DNA of 64,000 nt from DATFVA01 sp963711455 (GCA_963711455.1 CAVQEH010000002.1:372001-436000), one strand, 5' to 3'. Numbered from the stretch's first letter, positions 18,711 to 28,984 are shown. Notes: generated by a model not told the origin, from the letters alone. Numbers and translations are program-made.

Positions 18711-18742
18711 AGCCCTGTCCGGCAGTTGCCGGATTCGGGGCT
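18711..18742 (-). terminator. intrinsic terminator
   Basis: On the minus strand AGCCCC...TCCGGCAACTGCCGGA...GGGCT forms a nested stem followed by TTTTTTTATTT. It ends the minus-strand gene whose stop is at 18785. A near copy occurs at 29401-29430. Confidence 0.85.
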
Positions 18743-18784
18743 CTTCTGAATTCTGTCTCCTGTCTTCTCGCTTTTGGCGGCTAA

Positions 18785-20527
18785 CTACTTTAAAAGAATC
18801 ATCTTCTTAATCGAAGAAAACTTCTCTGTTCTTAATTCGTAGATGTAGACACCGGAGGCAACATTAATTGCATTCCACTGGTACTGGTATTTACCTGCAA
18901 TTAAAGAAGCATTTACCAGCTCAGTCACTTTTTCTCCCAATACATTGTAGATAGATACTTTTACATTTTTAACATTCTCAGGCAAAGAAAATTCTATAGT
19001 TGTAGTCGGATTAAACGGGTTAGGATAATTCTGCTCGAGTGCATACTTATCGGGAATAAGCTCTCCCGATATCATCAGCTTCTTTATATTTTCATTATCG
19101 ATGGTTATTTCTTCTCCGGATTTTATGTTTACATTTATTTCCTTGCCGGTTACATCCATTACTCTTATATCAGTATTTTCTGCTTTGACCTTTAATGGGT
19201 ATTTTACTCCATTCATTTCTATGGATTTAAAATCTTTGTTCAACTCTTCGGCAATTCTTCCGGTTCCGTATCTTATATCAAATACTCCGCCTGGGGGAGG
19301 AGGAGGCAGCTCATACTGATTTAAATCGATAGTCGTTTTATCGTTGGATTTTTCTTTAACTGCATAAAGAGTATAGCTATTACCTTCATTATCTGTGATT
19401 ATAATTTTCCCCCAATCATCATTGAAATATTTTATTGCCTTGGCAAGTCCTTTACTAGCCTGACCTGGAATAATAATTTGTCCATTGCCCGTAAGCTTAA
19501 TCCAGTATCCATAACCGGGAGCGATGGAAGAAGCCGTTTGATACCCGGTACCGGGCAGAAACTTATATACCGGGAAGATTATCTGACCGGGCGGAATCGT
19601 TGTTAATGCAGTTGCATCAACAATATCTTCATATCCTCCGAACATATTCCATCCGGCAAACGCATTTATAGGATCGTGAGGTACTATCTGAATTCCGTCT
19701 GCAGGCCATTCGTCCCCTGTGTTATATACATTATCACCTGTATTCTTTACCCAGTATCCTTCTCCGGGAGTTGTGGTTGTAACAGGACTATAGCCGGAAC
19801 CGGGGACAAACTTATACACGCTGCCGGTCAGTCCTGACCACCAAAATGACACGCCTTGTCCATCTGAATTTATTCCCGGTACGGCTAACATATTCCATCC
19901 ATTAATAACATCAACGGATAGTTGAAAGGTATTAGTTGGTGATAATGGATCATCCAGATCCATAAAAAACTTCGATGGATCTGAAATATTAGTGTTTATA
20001 GAACTTAAATATGCATTTAAATACGAGGAATACTTATCCAGACCTGCTGTAAAATTCCATTGCCAGTTAACGGGAGTGACCGTATCGAAAGGAACGGAAT
20101 TAGTTATTCTGAATCTTCCAAACCTGGTACCCGGTGCAGCATCTGATATTACAGAACCATTCCCTGCACCCGGAGGAGTTTTTGGGGCAATCCTTAACTG
20201 TCTAATTACACCACCTTCACTTGTAAATGTAATATTGGGTGGATTAGGGTATTGATTGGACTCTGTTAAAGTTGAAGTTCCATCTATATAAGCTGCCGTA
20301 AGAGTTCCGCTGTCGCTTATTGCATCATTAAAAAAGATTGATACCTGGAATGTAGCCAGCTCAAGCGGAACAGTTCCGGTGCTGAGCACATAAATATCAA
20401 ACTCATAATTCTGATTATCTACAAGTACTCCATTTGTTGCAGATACTACGTAATCAGGCTGTCCGTGCAGATAAACCGAAAAGAGCAGTGATATTATAAA
20501 AGTAAATAAAGCAAAAATGTTTTTCAT
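18785..20527 (-). CDS. T9SS cargo with GWN/GYW and ELPP modules
   Basis: About 580 residues from ATG 20527, which has GGAG about seven bases upstream; an earlier in-frame start (20599) would put 24 extra residues before the signal peptide and is unlikely. Signal peptide M-K-N-I-F-A-L-F...H-G-Q, then an N-terminal beta domain (about 25-205; Y-V-V-S-A-T-N-G and T-F-Q-V-S-I-F-F-N-D), the tandem GWN/GYW module (about 205-355), the ELPP module (about 365-490) and the sorting domain (about 495-580). Lies 74 bp downstream of the giant propeller gene, so likely in one transcript with it. Molecular role unknown; surface display via T9SS is expected. Confidence 0.88.
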   Translation of the reverse strand: MKNIFALFTFIISLLFSVYLHGQPDYVVSATNGVLVDNQNYEFDIYVLSTGTVPLELATFQVSIFFNDAISDSGTLTAAYIDGTSTLTESNQYPNPPNITFTSEGGVIRQLRIAPKTPPGAGNGSVISDAAPGTRFGRFRITNSVPFDTVTPVNWQWNFTAGLDKYSSYLNAYLSSINTNISDPSKFFMDLDDPLSPTNTFQLSVDVINGWNMLAVPGINSDGQGVSFWWSGLTGSVYKFVPGSGYSPVTTTTPGEGYWVKNTGDNVYNTGDEWPADGIQIVPHDPINAFAGWNMFGGYEDIVDATALTTIPPGQIIFPVYKFLPGTGYQTASSIAPGYGYWIKLTGNGQIIIPGQASKGLAKAIKYFNDDWGKIIITDNEGNSYTLYAVKEKSNDKTTIDLNQYELPPPPPGGVFDIRYGTGRIAEELNKDFKSIEMNGVKYPLKVKAENTDIRVMDVTGKEINVNIKSGEEITIDNENIKKLMISGELIPDKYALEQNYPNPFNPTTTIEFSLPENVKNVKVSIYNVLGEKVTELVNASLIAGKYQYQWNAINVASGVYIYELRTEKFSSIKKMILLK

Positions 20528-20601
20528 TTTATACTCCGTTATTTTTTTCAAACTCATTATTAAATAGGTACAAATACAAATTTTATTATTCATTTTCATA
20601 C

Positions 20602-23600
20602 CTATTGGCTGCCTTTTTTAATAGCTTTTTCTTTGGGTTTAGTTATTATAACATCCGATGGTTTCTTAACACTGATGAAATTATAAGAGTTATTATAAAT
20701 GATAGCCATATCATCTGCATTTACTACTCCATCTCCATTAACATCCGTAGGAACATATCCGGTTACCGAGTTATAAATATCGTTATCAACAGCAGCCAAA
20801 TCCTGGGCATCAATTATTCCATCCTCGTTAACATCTCCGCTGTATATGCACCACTTTGTTCCTTTTAACACCAGATTATTTCCGTATGCCTGGCTGCTAC
20901 TGGTGGTAAAATTATAATTAGCAACTACACCTTTAGTTAATTGTACTCCACCAGCTTTACTCCACGTTTCAATACCATTTCTGTGTTTAACAACCAGGTA
21001 ATAGTTTCCGTTAGGAGCATTTGGAAAACCAAAAAGTCCCGTAAACACAAATGGTTGGGTTGGTATTGTAGAAACCGACGAATCAATTACTGTATAAGGA
21101 TAGAATGTATTTCTGAGATATACTTTAAAATTGTCTGTCATATTTAAAGTATTAGTACCAACATCATACAATCCTTCCAACACAGCCTGAATATTACAAC
21201 TTATAAAAGGTACTAATGTGTATGAAAACTCATTGCTGGTATCTGAAACACTGATTGTATCCACGATTGTATTATTTCCGGGTTTGGAGAGTTCCAAGCG
21301 ATATTGAGTTTGATATACATTATCAATAAGAATTAATCCGGTTGAATTTGTTGTCCGTGAATATATCTGATGATAGACCGTATCCTGTCCTTCCATAAAT
21401 AAATTTATATTGCCGAAACTTGTAGTGTCCTGAATTGTGCAGAGTATCCTTAGATTAGTAAACCTGTTCATAGTAACGTTGTTGGAAGTTGCCATTTCAC
21501 TTTCTTCGCCGCTGCTGTAAACTGCTTTTATTCCGTACTTATAAACGCCGTCCGGAGATGAAAAAAGGTTATCCGTAAATGCTGAGGAAGAAACGTTATT
21601 TGCAATCATAATATAGGAATTGTTATCTATCTTCCTGTAGACCTTGTAATGATCAATTGTAATATCTCCCCTTCCTCCCATTTCCATATCATTTTTGCTT
21701 GTTATTTTTTTACCGGAAGATTTATCACCTGAGCTTCCGTCAGCCTTGAAATTGCCGGTTTTACCGGAAGCTTTTTCTGTAAACCCACTTTTTTTAGTTG
21801 TTTCTTTTTTATCAATGAGGTTATCATTTAAGCTTTGCCTTGTTTTTAATTTACTAATTTTAACATCCCCTTTTTCTGCAATGTGCCAGGCTTTTTCACC
21901 TATTTCGCTCCAATCAATATTCATTTTGTAAACATTAAAAACGGAAGCGATTACAGAATCCGGTGAAATTAAATAATTTATATAGGCACAGTTGCCAAGG
22001 TCACTCCATTTTAGCATATCATCTGCTGCTCTTATTGAAAAATAAACAGTATCGTGAGAAGCAGATCCAGCTAGATTTTTTAAATTTAATATTAAAGAAT
22101 CAGGTTGACCGCTTGGTGCAGGATAAAAATAAGTTGGGTACATATTAGCAATAAGATAGTCTCCTTCTGATAAAATTGGCGAATACGCATATCTGATATC
22201 ATATTTAAATGCTGTTCCAATATTACCATCATCACCTGTTGCTGTCCATTTTAATTTAACCTGGTTTGCTCCCATACCAATTATTTGCAAATCATTGATT
22301 TGTGCTGGTGCAGTAGTATCGTTGTCTTGAGGTGTACTATCATAAAAAGCATATGTGATTTTATCATCATAGATAGCAAGAAGAGTATCTCTATCACTTA
22401 CAGTGATAACACTTTTTTTAGCATAAGAAAGATCAAATTCACCTATGAATTTAAAATCATCAACTCTTCTGCAAGCTACTGTTGTTTCCTGGTTCGTTCT
22501 TTTATTCTTTAAAGTCACTGATTCCACTTGATTAGGAGATTTATAATTTTCCAATGTAATAAACATGTTATTTTGCTCATAAAGGTTTAGGGAGTTGAAA
22601 TCAATCAGTGTATCCATCTGGTCCTGAGTATAAACAATTACTTCTTTATATATGCTGTCTATACTCTGTGGTCCATCCGAGGCTGTTAGTAGAATATTGT
22701 ACACTCCTCGATCATCATAAGTCGGCATCCAATTAATCTCGCTTCCATTTACAGTCATTCCGGGAGGATTCTGGGAAACACCAAATGTTACAGGATCTCC
22801 ATCTGCATCACCCGCAATTAGATTAAAGTTTCCTGCTTCATCTTGTATGAATACCCAGGAACTATCGGGATTAAGTTTAAAGTATGGCGGATTGTTTTCA
22901 ATATTATTTGTAAAAATCAAGTTGTCTTCACCACTTTTTGGTCCGGGATTTTGATTATCCGGATCAACATAAGCAGCCCAGAACCTATATTCCTGCCCAA
23001 ACTTTAAGTTCCTTAAATAAACATAGTTAGAATCTGCAACGGCAGTTTGAGCTATTTTACCGGTAGTTATGTTTTTATAGTAAACAATTGTAACAGAAGA
23101 TGCTGAGGATCCCGTCCACGAAGCTTTAACGGTACTATCTTCTTCCTGAACAACTGTAAAGTTCTGTGGTGTTTCTGTAAAAATAGAATTCTGAACATTA
23201 ATGGAACCGGGTGCATATTGCATTACCGGTGCATTCTGTCCATCATCAATCTGGCAATAAATAAAATACTCTCCGTTAGGGAGGTCATCATTAAGCCAGG
23301 TAAAATCTAAATTGGCATTGTTGAGAACTGTAAATTCTTGAATAAAGACTCCATCAAAATTTTTATTATCTGTATCATAATAGACTTTGACTTGCAAAGT
23401 ATCAGTATAATCGTTGAATTTTAAGTTGACATCATTGGATCTGGTTCCCCTTTGTCCCGGTTCTTTAAGCAGCACTATTGGCTGCTGATTTATTCCAAAA
23501 TAATCTAATGTTATAGGTTCGGCTTGGGAAGTATGAAATTCCCAGTTACCGGACTGGGGCTTATCAACAACCATCACTGTCTGATAAGTTTCGGCATATT

Positions 23601-26600
23601 GAGCATAAGCAGAATTGGTGGAATTATAGACTGTTGAGTCGGGAAGGTGCATAAGATAAAAGTCAAATAAATTCATATCATTACCGGCCACTACAGTAAG
23701 TTGAGATGTATTCGGACCAACTTGAAATAAATGTATGTTTTCATCATCTTTCCTGCCCTTCCATAGCTGGATTAAATTATTGTAATTCGTACCAACATAA
23801 AAATGAAATGGAATATCAAATTTTATTTTCATTGCTAAATTTGCATAAATATTTTTACATCCAATCCAGGGTAGACAGACTCTGCCAATTTTTAATCTTG
23901 TTTGAGCACGCATCGTTGTGTTGTTTACATCAACCTGGGCAGAAGCCAATGTTTTATTCGAAGCGAATTTTAACCAACCCGGTTGTGTTATGGTGGGGGT
24001 TTTAAGGGTGGCACTTGCACTTCCTATAAATCCATCTGCATTTAAGCTTGCATATATATTTCCAATTATTATATCAAAAAAATCTAAATTTCCGTTTAAT
24101 TCCAGAGTTTTTTTAATTGCATCATAACTAAGGAAACCATTTGCAACATCTGTATCAAAAACTTTGAAAGTTCCTCCTCCCTGGAAATATGTCCAGGGAC
24201 GTATATTAACTCCAAAATCATCGAAACCCACAACGGGAATACCGCCCACCTTTAGTTTGCTTGCTATATCAACATATACACCAAGATTCCAGCCAGGTGC
24301 AGCCAAACCTCCTACACCGCCGCAGAGAGTTGTAATGTCTAAACCTGTAGAAAATATTGGAATAGGTTCAGGCGGAGTAAGACATATAGAAAAGCTATCA
24401 ATTTTCCCCTCAGAAAATTGAATTGTTAACTTCAATTTAAATGATGTTTTGGAACCTTTTGGGGATTCCAATATATTAATGAAATTAGTAGAATATAATT
24501 TTTCCTTCTTTTCATTTACCACTTCAACAGGTATGTTTTTTAAATTTCCAGGTAATTCTTTTAGGCTTTTGACCTTTGTATGTGTTGTATCATCATCTTT
24601 ATCGCCTGGAATTTCAATTGCTAAACTGCCACCAAGTGATTCAGTATAGCCATCATAGTTGAGGGAAAGTTCCTCGATTTTGAATGCTTTAAAATTTGCT
24701 AATTTTCCCAGGTTACCTAATGTAAAATTTAAATGCCAATCCTTACCGTGATGAATTGAATAAGTTCTTCCGAATGCCAAATCTGTGGGGTATGGAATTT
24801 TAGATAGTGCAGTTGTATCTTTTTCCATAAATGCATCCAGCGCTTCCTGGAGCGGAGACGATAAATTCCAGAATAAGCAATCTGCTGTTATAAGCGTGTC
24901 GGTTGCCCTCATATCAAAATCCAGTGTGCCAATCTTTAAATTAAATCCGTATAGATTCTCGAATCCCTGAATTAAATATTCAAGAGCGATAGGAACAAGT
25001 TTGCCCTCATCTTGTGCTTCAAATGAAAAGGGTACGTTTTCCGCGATTTTATAGTTTTGCCCACTGACGGCAGATAGAGTTCCGACTCCCGATATAATAT
25101 TTTTTTCAAGAATGGGGACGTGAACCAACAATACATCACAATTAAAAAATAATATTCCATTAATGTTTACATTTCCGCTGGCTAAATAGGTATAAGGGAT
25201 AGAAGGATCAGGAGTTATATTCTCGGCATATAGTGTCAATGAATCTGACAGTTGAAAGGAGCCTGCGGTAACAGGATAAAGTGTAAAGTTAACAGTACAA
25301 GTACTACTTGAACTTGTATGAAGGATTGTGCCTGCATCACCTACAATTGTACCCGAATTTGTATTCGTAAAGTATACACTACTGAGCCAGGTTGTCGTCC
25401 CACTTGATTGCGGAGTCCAGGCTGACCCACCATTTGTGGTTCTTAAAATTGTTCCACCCTGACCAACTGCCGCCCCGTTATTCACATCACTTAAGAAGAC
25501 ATCTCTCAGTTCTAAAGTTATTCCGCTGGATTGCGAAGCCCAGGTTGTCCCTCCGTTTGTAGTTCTTAGAATTGTGCCTCCAAGTCCCACAGCACAACCA
25601 TTATTTGCATCTGTAAAGGAGATACTTTTTAGATTATTTGATGTTCCGCTTGTTTGCGAAATCCAGTTAGCTCCGCCGTCAGTTGTTCTAAGGATTGTAC
25701 CGTACCATCCGCAAGCCCAACCTCTATTTACATCCGTAAAACAAATATCATAAATCCCGTTCGTTGTTCCACTGGCTTGTAAACTCCAGACTGCACCGCC
25801 ATTTGTGGTTCTGAGAATTTTTCCGTTGTCCCCAACAGCCCAACCGTTATTTACATCAAAAAAGAAGATATTCCCTAAATTAACGCTTGTTCCACTTGTT
25901 TGTGAAACCCAATCTACTCCACCATTTGTGGTCCTCCAGATTTTACCGCCCCAACCGCAAGCCCAACCGTTATTTGTATCGGGAAAGCAGATAGAATACA
26001 AAATATCCAGGTCTGTTAAGTAGCTCCAGTTTATACCGCCATCAGTGGTTTTAAGAACCGTTCCATTCCATCCGCAAGCCCAACCGTTATTTGAATTAAC
26101 AAAATCGATACACAGCAAATCATCAGTAGTTCCGCTTAGCTGGTTTACCCAACCTGTGTCGCTGCCCTCAACAAATACATTTTTACCGGATGTATAATAA
26201 CCCGGAAAGCTTGCTGATATATTATAATTACCAGATAATACATCATTAAAATTATAATTTCCCGAAACATCAGTTGTATCCGTTTTTGAGGTATTGTATT
26301 GCCCTGTTAATGTAACAATGGCATCTTCCAACGGGTTGCTTGAATTATCAGTCACATTGCCGGTTATTTCATATCCCTGCCCCTGTATTAGTGCAGCTGG
26401 GATATAGGAATATAGATCTCTGTTATAGTATGTCCAGGCAGAACCATTCCAGTTTTGTCTGATACTTTGAGTTCTGTTGTCATCTATATCATAGGAGTAC
26501 AAGTATTTGTAATCATTAACCCAGGTAGTACTAGACCAGTTTTGTCCAACTTCCGTAATTAACTTATTATCATTATCATAAGCATATGTCGTTTTATCAC

Positions 26601-27177
26601 TATTTATCCACAAAGAAATATCACCAATCTGGTGAACCTGTTCTATCCGGTTATTGTTTATGTCATATGTAAATACCCATCTGTCTTGGTTCTCCCACTG
26701 AGGAACATGCCAATTCCAGTACAAATAGATTTCTTCTTCCAAGTTGTTGTTTTCGTCATAAGTGTAAGACCACTTCCAATTGGTAATCCAAACTTGACTA
26801 TACTCATCCCAATTTTGCTGATCTTTTTCTACCAGCTTATTGTTTTCATATATATAGAAATATCTATGATTACCACCTATCCAAGTAGAACCATTCCATC
26901 CAAATGAATAATCTTCAATCAAGTTATTATTTAAATCATAAACACAAGAATCCATGTCACTATTTACATATACATACTCAACATTTGGGTGAAGAATAGT
27001 TCCATTATTTCCCACTGCCCATCCATTTGATGGACCAGCAAAGGAGATATCAGACAAATCGTATGTTGTGCCGCTTGTTTGCGGATTCCAGAGCCAGCCT
27101 TGCCATAAAGTCTTGAGTATTGTACCATTTGTGCCAACAACAACACCATAAGCAACATCATAAAAGTAAACATTCAT
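20602..27177 (-). CDS. giant YCF48/FnIII/dockerin-like exported protein, 3' part of a split gene
   Basis: 2,191 residues that continue the protein begun at 28465; one frameshift near 27299-27304 separates them, and the visible ATG 27177 is internal. Order: end of a YCF48 propeller (1-60), a block of Y-x-Y-D-x-N-N-N repeats (about 65-260), a carboxypeptidase-regulatory-like domain (about 270-340), a second run of about seven YCF48 blades (345-625; G-W-A-x-G, I-L-R-T-T-N-G-G), a long beta-rich part (640-1320), FnIII and Ig-like domains (about 1330-1720), a Lys/Ser-rich linker (about 1760-1830), more beta domains, and a dockerin-like end (about 2111-2166) with two calcium loops D-V-N-E-D-G-I-I-D and D-V-N-G-D-G-V-V-N. 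There is no T9SS sorting domain, unusual for this cluster. Confidence 0.85.
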   Translation of the reverse strand: MNVYFYDVAYGVVVGTNGTILKTLWQGWLWNPQTSGTTYDLSDISFAGPSNGWAVGNNGTILHPNVEYVYVNSDMDSCVYDLNNNLIEDYSFGWNGSTWIGGNHRYFYIYENNKLVEKDQQNWDEYSQVWITNWKWSYTYDENNNLEEEIYLYWNWHVPQWENQDRWVFTYDINNNRIEQVHQIGDISLWINSDKTTYAYDNDNKLITEVGQNWSSTTWVNDYKYLYSYDIDDNRTQSIRQNWNGSAWTYYNRDLYSYIPAALIQGQGYEITGNVTDNSSNPLEDAIVTLTGQYNTSKTDTTDVSGNYNFNDVLSGNYNISASFPGYYTSGKNVFVEGSDTGWVNQLSGTTDDLLCIDFVNSNNGWACGWNGTVLKTTDGGINWSYLTDLDILYSICFPDTNNGWACGWGGKIWRTTNGGVDWVSQTSGTSVNLGNIFFFDVNNGWAVGDNGKILRTTNGGAVWSLQASGTTNGIYDICFTDVNRGWACGWYGTILRTTDGGANWISQTSGTSNNLKSISFTDANNGCAVGLGGTILRTTNGGTTWASQSSGITLELRDVFLSDVNNGAAVGQGGTILRTTNGGSAWTPQSSGTTTWLSSVYFTNTNSGTIVGDAGTILHTSSSSTCTVNFTLYPVTAGSFQLSDSLTLYAENITPDPSIPYTYLASGNVNINGILFFNCDVLLVHVPILEKNIISGVGTLSAVSGQNYKIAENVPFSFEAQDEGKLVPIALEYLIQGFENLYGFNLKIGTLDFDMRATDTLITADCLFWNLSSPLQEALDAFMEKDTTALSKIPYPTDLAFGRTYSIHHGKDWHLNFTLGNLGKLANFKAFKIEELSLNYDGYTESLGGSLAIEIPGDKDDDTTHTKVKSLKELPGNLKNIPVEVVNEKKEKLYSTNFINILESPKGSKTSFKLKLTIQFSEGKIDSFSICLTPPEPIPIFSTGLDITTLCGGVGGLAAPGWNLGVYVDIASKLKVGGIPVVGFDDFGVNIRPWTYFQGGGTFKVFDTDVANGFLSYDAIKKTLELNGNLDFFDIIIGNIYASLNADGFIGSASATLKTPTITQPGWLKFASNKTLASAQVDVNNTTMRAQTRLKIGRVCLPWIGCKNIYANLAMKIKFDIPFHFYVGTNYNNLIQLWKGRKDDENIHLFQVGPNTSQLTVVAGNDMNLFDFYLMHLPDSTVYNSTNSAYAQYAETYQTVMVVDKPQSGNWEFHTSQAEPITLDYFGINQQPIVLLKEPGQRGTRSNDVNLKFNDYTDTLQVKVYYDTDNKNFDGVFIQEFTVLNNANLDFTWLNDDLPNGEYFIYCQIDDGQNAPVMQYAPGSINVQNSIFTETPQNFTVVQEEDSTVKASWTGSSASSVTIVYYKNITTGKIAQTAVADSNYVYLRNLKFGQEYRFWAAYVDPDNQNPGPKSGEDNLIFTNNIENNPPYFKLNPDSSWVFIQDEAGNFNLIAGDADGDPVTFGVSQNPPGMTVNGSEINWMPTYDDRGVYNILLTASDGPQSIDSIYKEVIVYTQDQMDTLIDFNSLNLYEQNNMFITLENYKSPNQVESVTLKNKRTNQETTVACRRVDDFKFIGEFDLSYAKKSVITVSDRDTLLAIYDDKITYAFYDSTPQDNDTTAPAQINDLQIIGMGANQVKLKWTATGDDGNIGTAFKYDIRYAYSPILSEGDYLIANMYPTYFYPAPSGQPDSLILNLKNLAGSASHDTVYFSIRAADDMLKWSDLGNCAYINYLISPDSVIASVFNVYKMNIDWSEIGEKAWHIAEKGDVKISKLKTRQSLNDNLIDKKETTKKSGFTEKASGKTGNFKADGSSGDKSSGKKITSKNDMEMGGRGDITIDHYKVYRKIDNNSYIMIANNVSSSAFTDNLFSSPDGVYKYGIKAVYSSGEESEMATSNNVTMNRFTNLRILCTIQDTTSFGNINLFMEGQDTVYHQIYSRTTNSTGLILIDNVYQTQYRLELSKPGNNTIVDTISVSDTSNEFSYTLVPFISCNIQAVLEGLYDVGTNTLNMTDNFKVYLRNTFYPYTVIDSSVSTIPTQPFVFTGLFGFPNAPNGNYYLVVKHRNGIETWSKAGGVQLTKGVVANYNFTTSSSQAYGNNLVLKGTKWCIYSGDVNEDGIIDAQDLAAVDNDIYNSVTGYVPTDVNGDGVVNADDMAIIYNNSYNFISVKKPSDVIITKPKEKAIKKGSQ

Positions 27178-27253
27178 TAGTTTTTCAGTTGTTCCACTTG
27201 GCTGTGAAACCCAGTTTGTTCCTGCACTACTTGTAAAAAGTATTTTGCCTCCA

Positions 27254-28465
27254 TCACCAACAACAAATCCTATATTTGAATTGGGAAAGTGGACGCCATT
27301 TCAAATTAATTGTTGTTCCACTTATTTCTGAAGACCAGGTTGTTCCACCATTCGTAGTTTTGAGGATAGTTCCATTATCTCCCACAACCCAACCGGTATT
27401 TACATCTTTAAAACATACATCATTCAACTTGACTGTAGTTCCGCTTGATTGTATTATCCAGTTCTGTCCTCCATTGGTAGTTCTGAGAATTGTTCCGCTA
27501 GTTCCAATTGCTGTTCCTTTTAATGAATCAACAAATGAAACACCTGTTAATTGCGATGACGTTCCGCTTGTTTCCGAAGTCCACGTTGTTCCACCGTTCA
27601 AAGTTTTAAGGATAGCTCCATTATCACCGACAACCCAACCGATAACTACATTTATAAAATTCACATCATTCAAGGCAACTGTTGTTCCACTTACTTGTGT
27701 AATCCAGTTTTGGCCTCCATTGGTTGTCCTAAGAATTTTGCCTCCATTGCCTACAGTAAAACTGGTATATGCATCAATAACTGAAACAGCATTTAAATTC
27801 TCAGTCGTTCCACTTGATTGGGTCATCCAATTAGATTCATCAGGTATCCATGTTTGGTAGATTTGTTTAATCCGGTTATTATTTGCATCATAAGTATTTA
27901 CCCATTTCAACCAATTATCCCAAACAAAATTATCCCAGTCCCAAATTTGAAAAAGCGAGTCAATCCGGTTATTCTTTGCATCGTATGAGCAAGTATCTCT
28001 GTATAAATCATACCACATACCCGGCGCCCACCAATGTTGTTGCAGAACTTCGGTAAGGTTGTTATTTGTATCGTAGGTATATCCCCATCTATGGTTATTT
28101 CCGTAAGTAGTCCCACCACCACCCGCCCATTGATTTAGGTCCTCTGAAAGTAAGAAGCCATTCCCAGTAATTGATTCAGTTGGTGAATTAATAGTGCCTT
28201 TTGGATTAGGGATTTCTAATTCTTCTAAACCGTCCGGATTTGTTTTAAGGTATTCCTGCAATTTTTTAATATCCAGACCAGGTGAGCCGTCTTCTTTAAA
28301 AAAGTCTTCTATCTTTTTTGTTTCTTTGGGTTTTTTGTTTTTATTAAAAGGTGTCGGTTTGTCCTGCCCATAACTCTCCCCGGGCAGAGACAGTAAAATC
28401 AGCATTGCTGCTATGATGCTTGATAAGAGGAACTTAACAAACGAATTGCAGAATAAAGGTTTCAT
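27254..28465 (-). CDS. N-terminal part of the split giant YCF48 protein
   Basis: Start ATG 28465 is preferred: GAGGG lies eight bases upstream, whereas the GTG at 28480 would place the ribosome site inside the gene. Signal peptide about 1-35 (ends E-S-Y-G-Q), a charged linker, three Y-D-x-N-N-N repeats (about 125-215), then YCF48 blades (about 225-390). The frame ends W-R-P-L-S-Q-F-K-Y-R-I-C-C-W, which is the shifted reading of G-V-H-F-P-N-S-N-I-G-F-V-V-G, the next blade. With one A removed from the A-run at about 27301-27303 the frame joins the downstream 2,191-residue part, giving about 2,620 residues. As sequenced, only this truncated, exported N-terminal piece would be made. Confidence 0.8.
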   Translation of the reverse strand: MKPLFCNSFVKFLLSSIIAAMLILLSLPGESYGQDKPTPFNKNKKPKETKKIEDFFKEDGSPGLDIKKLQEYLKTNPDGLEELEIPNPKGTINSPTESITGNGFLLSEDLNQWAGGGGTTYGNNHRWGYTYDTNNNLTEVLQQHWWAPGMWYDLYRDTCSYDAKNNRIDSLFQIWDWDNFVWDNWLKWVNTYDANNNRIKQIYQTWIPDESNWMTQSSGTTENLNAVSVIDAYTSFTVGNGGKILRTTNGGQNWITQVSGTTVALNDVNFINVVIGWVVGDNGAILKTLNGGTTWTSETSGTSSQLTGVSFVDSLKGTAIGTSGTILRTTNGGQNWIIQSSGTTVKLNDVCFKDVNTGWVVGDNGTILKTTNGGTTWSSEISGTTINLKWRPLSQFKYRICCW

Positions 28466-28519
28466 ATTTAGTACCCTCACGGTTTGTAATAAAATAAAGT
28501 CAACATCAATTATTGTCTG

Positions 28520-28650
28520 CTTCGGGAGGGTATTCGGTGTGTTGTCTCTGGGAAGTTACCGGCGACAAATTGTCAACAGCTTTACTCTGGATTCTAACAC
28601 TCTCGGAGTAGAAGAATTAGTAAGAGATTTCCTTTTGGAATTCTAAATTC
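28520..28650 (-). promoter_or_regulatory. structured leader element upstream of the giant YCF48 gene
   Basis: Shares the exact 15-mer T-C-G-G-T-G-T-G-T-T-G-T-C-T-C (plus strand 28534-28548) with 29001-29015. Flanked by GGGAGGGTATT and, further on, by CTTTACTC (about 28583-28590) and GAGTAGAAG (about 28608-28616), which can pair. The core lies about 65 nt before ATG 28465, the same distance as its twin from ATG 28934. Confidence 0.45.
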
Positions 28651-28727
28651 TAAGTACTTTTTTCTTGGATTGGATAGATCTGTCGGTACCCGGTATGCCA
28701 AAATAATTACCAGTAGTCGATGCAGGA

Positions 28728-28934
28728 TTAAGATTTATGTTTGCAAAATAAATTATGAAATTTTGAAAAGTTGAATTGGTTAATTTCTCTTTTATATTTG
28801 ACTTCGAGTGCTCTAATGTAGTACGGAATGTATTGATGATAGGTGTTTTTCGGTGAATCGAATTTCTGCGATAGAACCTCGAAAGAAAAAACTGCCAAAA
28901 CAATAAAAACCGCGAGGAATATTAGCTTTTTCAT
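28728..28934 (-). CDS. small exported protein or remnant
   Basis: 68 residues from ATG 28934: a clear signal peptide (M-K-K-L-I-F-L-A-V-F-I-V-L-A-V-F-S-F-E-V-L-S-Q) followed by only 45 residues with no recognised domain. Another overlapping frame (28903-28643) continues with a plausible tail (F-A-N-I-N-L-N-P-A-S-T-T-G-N-Y-F-G-I-P-G), so the gene may be longer and frameshifted. The conserved leader core at 29001-29015 sits about 65 nt upstream, the same layout as the giant gene, which supports it being or having been a real exported gene. Function unknown. Confidence 0.4.
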   Translation of the reverse strand: MKKLIFLAVFIVLAVFSFEVLSQKFDSPKNTYHQYIPYYIRALEVKYKREINQFNFSKFHNLFCKHKS

Positions 28935-28984
28935 AGCTTCTTTTTATGAAAAAATAAAAAATCCGATCTTATAATTTATAATTG

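Noticed and set aside
28643..28903. Separate 86-codon minus-strand gene
   Set aside because: It overlaps the signal-peptide frame from 28934 and begins in a shifted reading of it; at most it is the frameshifted tail of that gene.
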